DNA of 64,000 nucleotides from Pelagerythrobacter marensis. Its GTDB lineage: Bacteria; Pseudomonadota; Alphaproteobacteria; Sphingomonadales; Sphingomonadaceae. The DNA is taken from the NCBI RefSeq assembly GCF_036700095.1, contig NZ_CP144918.1, positions 993,001-1,057,000 of the forward strand, in the 5' to 3' direction. Position 1 is the stretch's first letter; every line of letters starts with the position of its first letter. Both the position numbers and the translations under genes were made by a program. The notes under the pieces were generated by a model. It was not told the DNA's origin and did not search any database. It worked only from the letters and a program-made list of their open reading frames with translations. Positions 21,270-28,286 of this stretch are shown here, in pieces.

Positions 21270-22850
21270 ATGAACGATTGTGACATTCTCGTCATCGGAT
21301 CGGGCGCGGCCGGGCTGACGGCGGCGCTCGCGCTGGCCGAAACGCGGCGCGTGACCGTGCTGGCCAAGGGCTCGCTCACCGGCGGCAGCACGGCCTGGGC
21401 GCAAGGCGGGATCGCCGCCGTGCTGGATGCCGGCGACACCTTCGACAACCATATCCGCGACACGATGGTCGCGGGGGCGGGCCTCAACCGGCGCGAGACG
21501 GTCGAGTTCGTGATCGAGCGCGCGCCGCATGCGATCGACCGGCTGGTCGAACTCGGCGTGCCGTTCAACCGCCAGAGCGGGGACCTGCACCTGACGCGCG
21601 AGGGCGGCCATTCGCACCGCCGCATCGTCCACGTCGACGACGCGACCGGCTGGGCGGTGCAGGATGCGCTGCTCAAGGCGGCCGAGGCGCATCCGAACAT
21701 CGCGCTCCTGCCCGGCCAGGCGTGCATCGACCTGATCACCGGGCGCAACCAGCAGACTTTCTCCGGTTCCGGCCGCGTCTGGGGCGCCTATGCACTCGAC
21801 GAGGCGAGCGGCAAGGTCGTGGCCCATGTCGCCCGCGCGACCGTGCTCGCAACCGGCGGGGCGGGCCGCGTCTACCAGTTCTCGACCGCCCCGCGCGGCG
21901 CGACCGGCGACGGTATCGCCATGGCCTGGCGCGCCGGTTGCCGCGTCGCCAACATGGAAATGATGCAGTTCCACCCGACCTGCCTCTACAATCTGGAGGT
22001 CAAGAACTTCCTCATAACCGAGGCCGTGCGGGGCGAGGGCGGCCATCTGCTCCATCCCGAAACCGGCCACCGCTATATGGTGGATTACGACGCGGAGCGG
22101 ATGGAGCTGGCCCCGCGCGATATCGTGGCGCGGGCGAACGACGACCAGATCAAACGCTACGGGCTCGATTACGTCCATCTCGACATCAGCCATCTGCCGC
22201 CCGAGTTCGTGCGCCGGCATTTCCCGACGATTCACGAAAAGCTGGCGGGGCTGGGGATCGACATGACGCGCGAGCCGATCCCGGTCGTCCCGGCGCAGCA
22301 CTATACTTGCGGGGGCGTGTTGATCGGGCTGAATGCGCGGACCGATCTGCCCGGCCTGTGGGCCGCCGGCGAATGCACCGAAAGCGGCCTCCACGGCGCC
22401 AACCGCCTGGCGTCCAACAGCCTGCTCGAATGCTTCGTGTTCGGCGAGGCGGCGGCGCGCGACATCGCGGAATGCTGGGACCGGCTCGACGACCCGCCGC
22501 CGATCCGCGAGTGGGACGAGAGCCGCGTGACCGATTCCGACGAGGAAGTCGTCATCAAGCAGAACTGGACCGAGATCCGGCGCATGATGTGGAACTATGT
22601 CGGCATCGTGCGCACGACCAAGCGGCTGGAACGCGCGCAGCATCGGATCGAGCTGCTCGCGCAAGAGATTGAGGACTATTACGGTTCCTTCCGGGTGACC
22701 ACCGATCTGATCGAGCTGCGCAACCTCCACCAATGCGCCGACCTGATCGTGCGCAGCGCCTTGCGGCGTCACGAGAGCCGCGGACTGCACTTCACGCTGG
22801 ACTACCCCGAAACGCTGCCCAAGGCGCACGACACGGTGCTGATTCCGTGA
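21270..22850 (+). CDS. nadB: L-aspartate oxidase
   Basis: Oxidises L-aspartate to iminoaspartate with FAD, the first step of de novo NAD synthesis. The 526-residue product has the dinucleotide-binding start DILVIGSGAAGLTAALALAE. Further typical blocks are the succinate-dehydrogenase-family segments GGSTAWAQGGIAA, GGHSHRRIVHVDD, FHPTCLY and CTESGLHGANRLASNSLLE, and a C-terminal helical domain. AGAGG precedes the ATG at 21270. nadA and nadC are not adjacent, so it is a stand-alone gene here. A repeat-bounded nuclease gene begins 26 bases after its stop. Confidence 0.94.
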   Translation: MNDCDILVIGSGAAGLTAALALAETRRVTVLAKGSLTGGSTAWAQGGIAAVLDAGDTFDNHIRDTMVAGAGLNRRETVEFVIERAPHAIDRLVELGVPFNRQSGDLHLTREGGHSHRRIVHVDDATGWAVQDALLKAAEAHPNIALLPGQACIDLITGRNQQTFSGSGRVWGAYALDEASGKVVAHVARATVLATGGAGRVYQFSTAPRGATGDGIAMAWRAGCRVANMEMMQFHPTCLYNLEVKNFLITEAVRGEGGHLLHPETGHRYMVDYDAERMELAPRDIVARANDDQIKRYGLDYVHLDISHLPPEFVRRHFPTIHEKLAGLGIDMTREPIPVVPAQHYTCGGVLIGLNARTDLPGLWAAGECTESGLHGANRLASNSLLECFVFGEAAARDIAECWDRLDDPPPIREWDESRVTDSDEEVVIKQNWTEIRRMMWNYVGIVRTTKRLERAQHRIELLAQEIEDYYGSFRVTTDLIELRNLHQCADLIVRSALRRHESRGLHFTLDYPETLPKAHDTVLIP

Positions 22851-22876
22851 ATGTCCCCCGCCCCCTCGCGTTGCCT

Positions 22877-22913
22877 CCCCCGTCCGTCATTCCCGCGAAA
22901 GCGGGAACCCAGA
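22877..22913. repeat. Left 37-bp inverted repeat of the GIY-YIG unit
   Basis: Contains the palindromic core TTCCCGCGAAAGCGGGAA and matches the reverse complement of 23240-23276 at 36 of 37 positions (the one difference is at base 22900). It lies between the nadB stop and the nuclease start. This resembles the dispersed ATTCCCGCG...CGCGGGAAT class of proteobacterial repeats. Confidence 0.85.
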
Positions 22914-22927
22914 AGAGCTGACGCACG

Positions 22928-23266
22928 GTGACGCGTGAACGCCTGCCGACCGTCTATTTGCTGGCGTCGCAGCGGAACGGCACGCTTTACCTGGGTGTGA
23001 CTTCCGATCTGGTCGCACGCATCCACCAGCACCGTGAGGGGACTTTCGGCGGCTTTACCAGGCAATATGCCGTCCATCGGCTCGTCTGGTTCGAACACCA
23101 CGGCACGATGGAAGACGCCATTGTTCGGGAGAAGCGGATCAAGAAGTGGCGGCGGGCATGGAAGCTCGAGCTGATCGAGCAGGATAATCCGCGTTGGCTT
23201 GATCTGGCAGAGCAATTCGGCTTCGATCCGCTCTCACGCTCTGGGTTCCCGCGTTCGCGGGAATGA
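22928..23266 (+). CDS. Small GIY-YIG endonuclease
   Basis: A 112-residue single-domain nuclease of the GIY-YIG (YhbQ/UPF0213-like) group. The motifs appear as VYLLASQRNGTLYLGVTSDL (variant of GIY..YIG), the Arg in LVARIHQHREG, and the metal-binding Glu in AIVREKRIKKWRRAWKLELI. The start is a GTG. The last codons (reading SGFPRSRE) and the stop lie inside the right inverted repeat, so the repeat encodes the C-terminus. The whole gene is framed by 37-bp inverted repeats and sits between unrelated housekeeping genes. That suggests the gene and its repeats are a unit that can be copied or inserted. The native role of these small nucleases is not established. Confidence 0.85.
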   Translation: MTRERLPTVYLLASQRNGTLYLGVTSDLVARIHQHREGTFGGFTRQYAVHRLVWFEHHGTMEDAIVREKRIKKWRRAWKLELIEQDNPRWLDLAEQFGFDPLSRSGFPRSRE

Positions 23267-23276
23267 CGGACGGGGG
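23240..23276. repeat. Right 37-bp inverted repeat of the GIY-YIG unit
   Basis: Inverted near-identical copy of 22877-22913. It overlaps the last 27 bases of the nuclease gene, and its outer G run (to 23277) adjoins the start of the next gene, where GGGGGGAGA acts as the ribosome site for the hydrolase TTG start at 23288. Confidence 0.85.
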
Positions 23277-23287
23277 GAGAATCACAA

Positions 23288-24178
23288 TTGCCACAAATCG
23301 CCGCCAACGGCATCACGCTGGAATACGAAGACTACGGCGATCCGGCCGATCCGCCGATCCTGTTGATCATGGGGCTGGGCGCCCAGCTGACGCTGTGGCC
23401 GATCGAGCTGGTCGAGGCGCTGGTGGCGCAGGGCTTCCGCGTCATTCGCTACGACAATCGCGACATCGGCCTCAGCCACAAGTTCGACGGGGTGAAGGCG
23501 CCGGGGATTCTGGCGCTGACGCTGCTGGGGCGGATCGGTCTTGCGCCGCGCGTGCCCTATACGCTCGGCGACATGGCGGCCGATGCAGTCGGCCTGCTCG
23601 ATTCGCTGGGGATCGAACGGGCGCATATCGTCGGCGCGAGCATGGGCGGGATGATTGCGCAGCATGTCGCGTTCTCGTGGCCGGAACGCGTGTTGTCGCT
23701 GACGTCGATCATGTCGACCACCGGCAACCGCCGCCTGCCGCCCGCGCGCAAGGAAGCGCTCGACGTGCTGACCAAGCGCCCCGATTCGACCGACGAGGCA
23801 GTGCTCGTCGCGCATGGGATGAAGATCGCGCGCACGATCGGCAGCCCGGCCTATCCGGCGGACGAGGATCGTCTGCGGGCCAATGTGACGGCAAGCGTGC
23901 GACGCAGCTACTATCCCGCGGGGCTGCAACGCCAGATCGCCGCCATTCTCGACGACGGCGACCGGCGCGCGCGCCTGCGGCGGGTCGAGGCGCCGACACT
24001 GGTGATCCATGGCGAGGCGGACCCGCTCATCCCGCTTCCGGGCGGCGAGGATACCGCGGCGTCGATCCGCGGGGCGCGGCTGAAAACCTTCCCCGGCATG
24101 GGGCACGATCTGCCACTCGAACTGGTCGAGCCGATCGCCGAGGCGATCGCCGAACATGCGCGCGCTGCGGCGGGTTAG
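23288..24178 (+). CDS. Alpha/beta hydrolase
   Basis: A 296-residue alpha/beta-fold hydrolase. The oxyanion strand ILLIMGLGAQL, the DNRDIGLSHK segment and the nucleophile elbow HIVGASMGGMIAQH are present. The acid follows in HGEADPLIP and the final His in FPGMGHDLPLE, giving a full Ser-Asp-His triad. It resembles the methylesterase/haloperoxidase-like subgroup; the substrate is unknown. The start is a TTG: no ATG fits, and the strong GGGGGGAGA site lies 8 bases before it. Part of that site abuts the right-hand repeat of the nuclease unit. It stands alone before a 504-base gap. Confidence 0.82.
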   Translation: MPQIAANGITLEYEDYGDPADPPILLIMGLGAQLTLWPIELVEALVAQGFRVIRYDNRDIGLSHKFDGVKAPGILALTLLGRIGLAPRVPYTLGDMAADAVGLLDSLGIERAHIVGASMGGMIAQHVAFSWPERVLSLTSIMSTTGNRRLPPARKEALDVLTKRPDSTDEAVLVAHGMKIARTIGSPAYPADEDRLRANVTASVRRSYYPAGLQRQIAAILDDGDRRARLRRVEAPTLVIHGEADPLIPLPGGEDTAASIRGARLKTFPGMGHDLPLELVEPIAEAIAEHARAAAG

Positions 24179-24682
24179 AATCGTTTTCGGCAAGCCTGCC
24201 AGCAACTTGCATCAGAAAATTGCGTGTGCCGATTCGATTGATTCAAAGCCTCGCGATCCCCATTTTCCGCACATATATTTTTTCACTGAATCATTTTGGG
24301 GGTTGCACTTGGGCGGAGCCAAGGAAATCCCGCGCGTCGCGGCGTGCCACCTGGCTAAGACACCCTTCGGCGGGCCGGTTCCTCGGCATTTCTCCTCTTG
24401 CGTGTGGGGGCAGCCTGATTCAGTATCTAGTGGTCAGGTCGGGCTTGCGACCCACTAGATCGTGTTATTGAGGCGCCCAACCCCCTTCGGGCACGGGTGG
24501 TCGCGGAAGGCACGGACGGGACTGGCGCAAAACGACCGGACGGGGCAGATCGGGGGGCGAAGTTCGCCCGTTTTGCCGTGACCAGGGCATGGTGGAGAGA
24601 AGCTTCGCCCTGTCAAATGTAGCTGAAACGGCGGGCGCGCGGCGCCGTTCGTTTCCAATGGCGCGAAAGCGGGTGGGGCACG
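24179..24682. other. Gene-free nrdA leader region with hairpins
   Basis: No gene is supported here. The first 130 bases include an A/T-rich stretch (around 24262-24300) that may hold the nrdA promoter. Two structured parts follow. The first is a hairpin with arms ATCTAGTGG (24425-24433) and CCACTAGAT (24452-24460). The second is a nested stem with outer arms GCAAAACG (24527-24534) and CGTTTTGC (24569-24576) and an inner GGGCGAA/TTCGCCC stem. I looked for paired NrdR boxes and did not find a convincing pair. Confidence 0.45.
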
Positions 24683-26770
24683 ATGGATTTCAGGACCGGA
24701 GACGAAGCGGCTATGGGACTCGATCAGACGGGGACAGTCGATCATGCAGGCGATGTCGCGCCCGAGAATGAAATCGGCGCCGGCAGCGCCGGGGCCGGGA
24801 AGGCGGCATTGAAGATGGAACAGGCCGACAAGGGCAGCGAACACCTCGTGGAAGGCGCCGCCGATGGCATTGTCGCCGACAAGGCCAATGCCGCGCTGGC
24901 GCAGGCGGTGACTGCGGCGGCCGAGGCCAATGCCGAAAAACCCGACAGCAAGAAGATCCTCGACCGCCGGTTCGACATTGCCATCGACGAATCGCGCGAT
25001 GCGCTGCTGACCGAATTCGGCAAGGAAACGCTGATCGACCGCTACCTTCTGCCGGGCGAGAAGTTCCAGGATCTCTTCGCCCGCGTGGCCGACGCCTATG
25101 CCGACGACCAGGATCACGCGCAGCGCCTCTACGACTATATCTCGAAGCTCTGGTTCATGCCCGCCACGCCGGTGCTGTCGAACGGCGGCACCAACCGCGG
25201 GCTGCCGATCTCCTGCTATCTCAACTCGGTCGAGGACAGCCTCGAAGGGATCGTCGGCACCTGGAACGAGAATGTCTGGCTTGCCAGCCGTGGTGGTGGC
25301 ATCGGCACGTACTGGGGTCAGGTGCGCGGGATCGGCGAACCGGTCGGCCTCAACGGCAAGACCAGCGGCATCATCCCCTTCGTGCGGGTGATGGACAGCC
25401 TGACGCTGGCAATCAGCCAGGGTTCGTTGCGGCGCGGCTCGGCCGCCTGCTACATCGACGTCTCGCATCCCGAGATCGAGGAATTCCTCGAGATCCGCAA
25501 GCCTTCGGGCGACTTCAACCGCAAGGCGCTCAACCTGCATCACGGCGTGCTGCTCACCGACGAATTTATGGAAGCGGTGCGCAATGGCGAGGAATTCGAC
25601 CTCAAGAGCCCGCGCGACGGCAGCGTGCGCAAGACGGTCGACGCGCGCAGCCTGTTCCAGAAGCTGGTCGAAACGCGGCTTGCCACGGGCGAGCCCTACA
25701 TCGTCTTCTCCGACACTGTGAACCGGATGATGCCCAAGCATCACCGCGAGCTGGGCCTCAAGGTGTCGACATCGAACCTGTGCTCGGAAATCACCTTGCC
25801 GACCGGTCGCGATCATCTCGGCAACGATCGCACGGCGGTCTGCTGCCTCTCTTCGCTCAACCTCGAGAAGTGGGACGAATGGAGCGAGGACAAGCAGTTT
25901 ATCGAGGATGTCATGCGCTTCCTCGACAATGTGCTGCAGGACTATATCGACCGCGCCCCGCCCGAAATGGCGCGCGCCAAGTATTCGGCCATGCGCGAAC
26001 GCAGCGTCGGCATGGGCGTGATGGGCTTCCACTCTTTCCTGCAGAGCAAGAACATCGGCTTCGAAAGCCCGATGGCGAAAGTGTGGAACCTCAAGATGTT
26101 CAAGCATATCAACGCCAAGGCGAACGAGGCGTCGATGATGCTGGCGAAAGAGCGCGGGCCCTGTCCCGATGCCGAGGAAATGGGTGCGATGGAGCGCTTT
26201 TCCTGCAAGATGGCGATCGCGCCGACCGCGTCGATCTCGATCATCTGCGGCGGCACGTCGGCCTGCATCGAGCCGATCCCGGCGAACATCTACACGCACA
26301 AGACCCTGTCGGGCTCGTTCGTGGTCAAGAACCCCTATCTCGAGAAGCTGCTGCGCGCGAAGTCGAAGGATTCGACCAACGTGTGGAACTCGATTCTCGA
26401 GAAAGGCGGATCGGTCCAGCACCTCGACTTCCTGACACCGGAGGAAAAGGCGACCTTCAAGACCAGTTTCGAGATCGACCAGCGCTGGCTGCTCGAATTC
26501 GCGGCCGACCGCACGCCCTATATCGACCAGGCGCAGAGCCTGAACCTCTTCATCCCGGCCGACGTCGACAAGTGGGACCTGATGATGCTCCACTTCCAGG
26601 CGTGGGAGAAGGGCATCAAGTCGCTTTACTACCTGCGCTCGAAGTCCGTGCAGCGCGCCGGTTTCGCCGGCGGCGTCGAGGCCGACAACACCACCGATGC
26701 CGCAAAGTACGAGTTGAGCGCGGGCGCCGGCGAGCAGACCGACTACGAGGAATGCCTGGCCTGCCAGTGA
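24683..26770 (+). CDS. nrdA: Ribonucleoside-diphosphate reductase, large subunit (class I)
   Basis: The catalytic subunit that reduces ribonucleotides to deoxyribonucleotides. The radical-chemistry residues are visible: first active-site Cys in GLPISCYLNSVEDS, the Asn/Cys/Glu set in TSNLCSEI, the partner Cys in AVCCLSSLNL and the tyrosine pair in SLYYLRSKS. The C-terminal redox tail ends EECLACQ with its Cys pair. The first 90 or so residues are Ala/Glu-rich and low in complexity, and no ATP-cone allosteric domain is seen before the barrel. The ATG at 24683 has weak support; an in-frame ATG at 24713 follows GGAGACG and may be used. nrdB lies about 2 kb downstream instead of directly after. 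Confidence 0.93.
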   Translation: MDFRTGDEAAMGLDQTGTVDHAGDVAPENEIGAGSAGAGKAALKMEQADKGSEHLVEGAADGIVADKANAALAQAVTAAAEANAEKPDSKKILDRRFDIAIDESRDALLTEFGKETLIDRYLLPGEKFQDLFARVADAYADDQDHAQRLYDYISKLWFMPATPVLSNGGTNRGLPISCYLNSVEDSLEGIVGTWNENVWLASRGGGIGTYWGQVRGIGEPVGLNGKTSGIIPFVRVMDSLTLAISQGSLRRGSAACYIDVSHPEIEEFLEIRKPSGDFNRKALNLHHGVLLTDEFMEAVRNGEEFDLKSPRDGSVRKTVDARSLFQKLVETRLATGEPYIVFSDTVNRMMPKHHRELGLKVSTSNLCSEITLPTGRDHLGNDRTAVCCLSSLNLEKWDEWSEDKQFIEDVMRFLDNVLQDYIDRAPPEMARAKYSAMRERSVGMGVMGFHSFLQSKNIGFESPMAKVWNLKMFKHINAKANEASMMLAKERGPCPDAEEMGAMERFSCKMAIAPTASISIICGGTSACIEPIPANIYTHKTLSGSFVVKNPYLEKLLRAKSKDSTNVWNSILEKGGSVQHLDFLTPEEKATFKTSFEIDQRWLLEFAADRTPYIDQAQSLNLFIPADVDKWDLMMLHFQAWEKGIKSLYYLRSKSVQRAGFAGGVEADNTTDAAKYELSAGAGEQTDYEECLACQ

Positions 26771-26777
26771 TATCATA

Positions 26778-26786
26778 TGTGGATAA
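26778..26786 (-). promoter_or_regulatory. DnaA-box-like site after nrdA
   Basis: The + strand reads TGTGGATAA, the exact complement of the consensus DnaA box TTATCCACA, starting 8 bases after the nrdA stop. A weaker relative, TGTGGATTG, lies at 27024-27032. In Escherichia coli nrdAB transcription responds to DnaA, so a regulatory role is possible; binding is not shown here. Confidence 0.35.
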
Positions 26787-27110
26787 CCCGAGTTGTCTGG
26801 CTTGGACGACTCGGGCGCGTTAAGGAAGTTGGCTAAATATATGAATCGACTCGGGCGACACGCTGCAGAGTCATCAAAAGTTGGGGGCCAGCTTTTTGGC
26901 TGACCCCCTGCAAGCTGAACGGCGATGCGTACGAGCCTGCGTTGCAATCTCTGACTCGCACGTACCGCCGTTCAGGTCAACCTGAGACCCCCGGTTTCAG
27001 GCGGTATGGGCTTGTTGAATAGCTGTGGATTGTTCTGACCCGCAGCTGCTCAAGTTCTATGACTTTGCTTGCAAAACAACTCGATGCCTCAGCTGCGGAG
27101 CGCCGAGTTG
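26787..27110. other. Strongly structured, A/T-richer segment; possible RNA element
   Basis: A succession of stems follows nrdA with no convincing reading frame. CCCGAGTTGTC/GACGACTCGGG (26787-26797, 26805-26815) pairs throughout with one wobble. A stem with arms at 26883-26892 and 26899-26908 has one mismatch around a T-rich loop. Two 21-base arms (26915-26935, 26955-26975) pair with three imperfect positions. Finally CCGCAGCTG (27040-27048) can pair with 27090-27098, while CAACTCG (27077-27083) can pair with 27104-27110. These two pairings interleave as in an H-type pseudoknot. It may be a cis-acting leader of the small gene at 27166 or an independent RNA. Strand is uncertain. Confidence 0.35.
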
Positions 27111-27165
27111 ATCCTTAGATTGGAGCGCTGGCCGGGGGCTGGCGTCCGCCGGCAAGGAAATGGAA

Positions 27166-27351
27166 ATGAACTTCTACACTACCACTCGCAAACCCCTCGG
27201 CACTACTGCTCGGACCGGGGAAATTTGCCCAGAATCGGGTGTTTGGCAGTCGATGGATACGCCTTCGACTACCGCGCCAATCGCAAAAGGCAATCGCTTG
27301 CCTCCCCACAACGGGCGTGCTGTTACGTGGAAGCTAATTCGCTACGCCTAG
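27166..27351 (+). CDS. YjzC-like small protein
   Basis: A 61-residue protein beginning MNFYTTTRKPLGTTARTG. Its pattern is a threonine-rich head, GEICPESGVW, a short linker, IAKGNRLPPHNGRAVTW and a final LIRYA. The G-x-x-x-P-x-S/N-G-V core followed by a basic residue, a PP turn and a tryptophan near the end resembles the YjzC family of tiny proteins of unknown role. AGGA lies 7 bases before the ATG at 27166; an in-frame ATG at 27160 is too close to that site. The gene ends shortly before a terminator and sits in an A/T-richer stretch unlike its neighbours, a sign of transfer. Function unknown. Confidence 0.6.
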   Translation: MNFYTTTRKPLGTTARTGEICPESGVWQSMDTPSTTAPIAKGNRLPPHNGRAVTWKLIRYA

Positions 27352-27377
27352 TAGCTTGTCTAGCTTGTTAATGAGAG

Positions 27378-27412
27378 AGTCCCCGGTTTCGCTACGCGGC
27401 CCGGGGGCTTTT
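27378..27412 (+). terminator. Rho-independent terminator after the YjzC-like gene
   Basis: AGTCCCCGG (27378-27386) pairs with CCGGGGGCT (27401-27409) through one G-U pair, and the second arm runs into TTTT at 27409-27412. It lies 27 bases after the small gene's stop, in the right orientation for it. Confidence 0.65.
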
Positions 27413-27498
27413 GCCTCCTGGCTCGGGAACAGCGAAGCGATGGACAACCTCGACGGTGTGCTCGATACGATAGCGTCGCATCTCGACGGGAGGCCTGC

Positions 27499-27843
27499 AT
27501 GATACCTCGCATCCGCCCTCACCCTCCCACGCCGCTGCGCGGCGCGGGCCCCTCCCTCTCCCGATGGGGGAGGGGCATAGCGGCCCTCCTCCTCCTCGCC
27601 GCCCTCTCCGCCTGTGCGTCGCAAGTCGATGCCGGGGTCTCGCAAGAAGCGGGCACGCCCGGCTTCTGGTGGGGCCTGTGGCACGGGTTCGTCTTCCCCT
27701 TCGCGTGGATCGGCTCGCTGTTCGATCCGGGCATCGCGGTCTATGCCGTGCCCAATCGCGGCGGGTGGTACGATTTCGGGTTCTTCCTCGGGATCACCGT
27801 GCTCGGCGGCGGATCGTGGTTCGGCTCCAGATCGCGCAAATGA
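27499..27843 (+). CDS. Small lipoprotein with a repeat-encoded insert
   Basis: A 114-residue lipoprotein: the hydrophobic core IAALLLLAALSAC ends in a lipobox with the lipidated cysteine. The ribosome site GGGAGG is followed by ATG at 27499, giving MIPRIR. Then come exactly 20 residues (PHPPTPLRGAGPSLSRWGRG) encoded by a 60-base repeat, and only then the hydrophobic core. Without the insert the protein would be a normal lipoprotein precursor, so the repeat has entered the signal-peptide coding region in frame. The mature part has aromatic hydrophobic stretches (FWWGLWHGFVFPFAWIGSLF, and later FGFFLGITVLGGG) that may span or lie in the membrane. Function unknown. Confidence 0.7.
   Translation: MIPRIRPHPPTPLRGAGPSLSRWGRGIAALLLLAALSACASQVDAGVSQEAGTPGFWWGLWHGFVFPFAWIGSLFDPGIAVYAVPNRGGWYDFGFFLGITVLGGGSWFGSRSRK
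27516..27575. repeat. 60-bp GC-rich repeat inside a coding region
   Basis: Starts CCCTCACCCTCCCACGCCGC and ends in a hairpin whose arms are CCCCTCCC (27549-27556) and GGGAGGGG (27568-27575). It resembles the dispersed intergenic repeats common in sphingomonads. Its length, 60 bases, keeps the host frame. Only this copy was noticed in the window. Confidence 0.55.
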
Positions 27844-27858
27844 CCCGGTGAAAAGCAA

Positions 27859-27893
27859 GAACCCCGGCCGCGCCAAGGGGCGGGCCGGGGTTC
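27859..27893. terminator. 11-bp perfect hairpin between convergent genes
   Basis: GAACCCCGGCC (27859-27869) and GGCCGGGGTTC (27883-27893) are exact complements. Read on the minus strand the second arm is followed by TTGCTTTT, so it is a good terminator for the DUF2171 gene; on the plus strand it follows the lipoprotein stop by 15 bases and may serve both. Confidence 0.75.
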
Positions 27894-27942
27894 CTCGCTG
27901 TCCGCTGTCGTCGGGGATACGCAGCGGTTGAAGGCGTAAGGA

Positions 27943-28185
27943 TCAGACTGTCGGCGTGGCATTCGTGCCCACACCGGGGGGAAGGCTCGCGTTTTCCTTC
28001 AGATAGATCCGATTGTCGTCGATCTTCTCGATCTCGTCGATCGAGAGGAAGTGGTGCATGTCGTCGGCGCTGTCGGACCGCGTCAGCTTGATCGTGTCGT
28101 CCTTCACTTCGTCGACCGTGCCGACATGCTGGCCGTTGCAATCGGCGACTTCCATATGTTCCTTGATGCGTAGCTTCTCGAACAT
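27943..28185 (-). CDS. DUF2171 domain protein
   Basis: An 80-residue protein of the DUF2171 family (PRC-barrel-like small beta protein). It begins MFEKLRIKEHMEVADCNGQH and continues VGTVDEVKDDTIKLTRSD and HHFLSIDEIEKIDDNRIYL, the usual arrangement. AAAGG lies before an A/T-rich spacer and the ATG at 28185. It converges with the lipoprotein gene and shares the hairpin terminator. The family is often found near stress and general-response genes in alphaproteobacteria, but its function is not known. Confidence 0.8.
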   Translation of the reverse strand: MFEKLRIKEHMEVADCNGQHVGTVDEVKDDTIKLTRSDSADDMHHFLSIDEIEKIDDNRIYLKENASLPPGVGTNATPTV

Positions 28186-28286
28186 AAATATAATCCTTTC
28201 AATTGCTTGTATGTGAGCTTAACGAGCCGCAGCGGGTATTCGTTCCGCCGTTCGGCGCATGTGGACCACGGCTCGTTCGCTCTCGC

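Noticed and set aside
22877-23276. Insertion sequence with a target-site duplication
   Set aside because: No transposase gene and no convincing direct duplication outside the inverted repeats, so the unit is reported as repeat-bounded but not as a classical IS.
24262-24300. NrdR boxes upstream of nrdA
   Set aside because: CACATATATTTTTTCACT has only a partial likeness to the consensus and lacks its right-hand GTG half and a second box at the expected spacing.
26771-27032. Chromosome origin of replication
   Set aside because: Only one perfect and one weak DnaA box, no box cluster, no adjoining A/T-rich unwinding region of convincing size and no dnaA or parAB nearby.
26787-27110. tmRNA, including the two-piece form found in alphaproteobacteria
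   Set aside because: Stems and a possible pseudoknot fit loosely, but no tag reading frame ending in an ALAA-type tail and no tRNA-like acceptor end were found on either strand.
27059-27118. A 19-codon frame reading MTLLAKQLDASAAERRVDP
   Set aside because: No ribosome site, and the frame lies across both pseudoknot strands; judged chance.
27371-27502. A 43-codon frame reading into the lipoprotein start with an ATGA overlap
   Set aside because: No ribosome site and it runs through the terminator hairpin; a shorter start at 27440 is equally unsupported.
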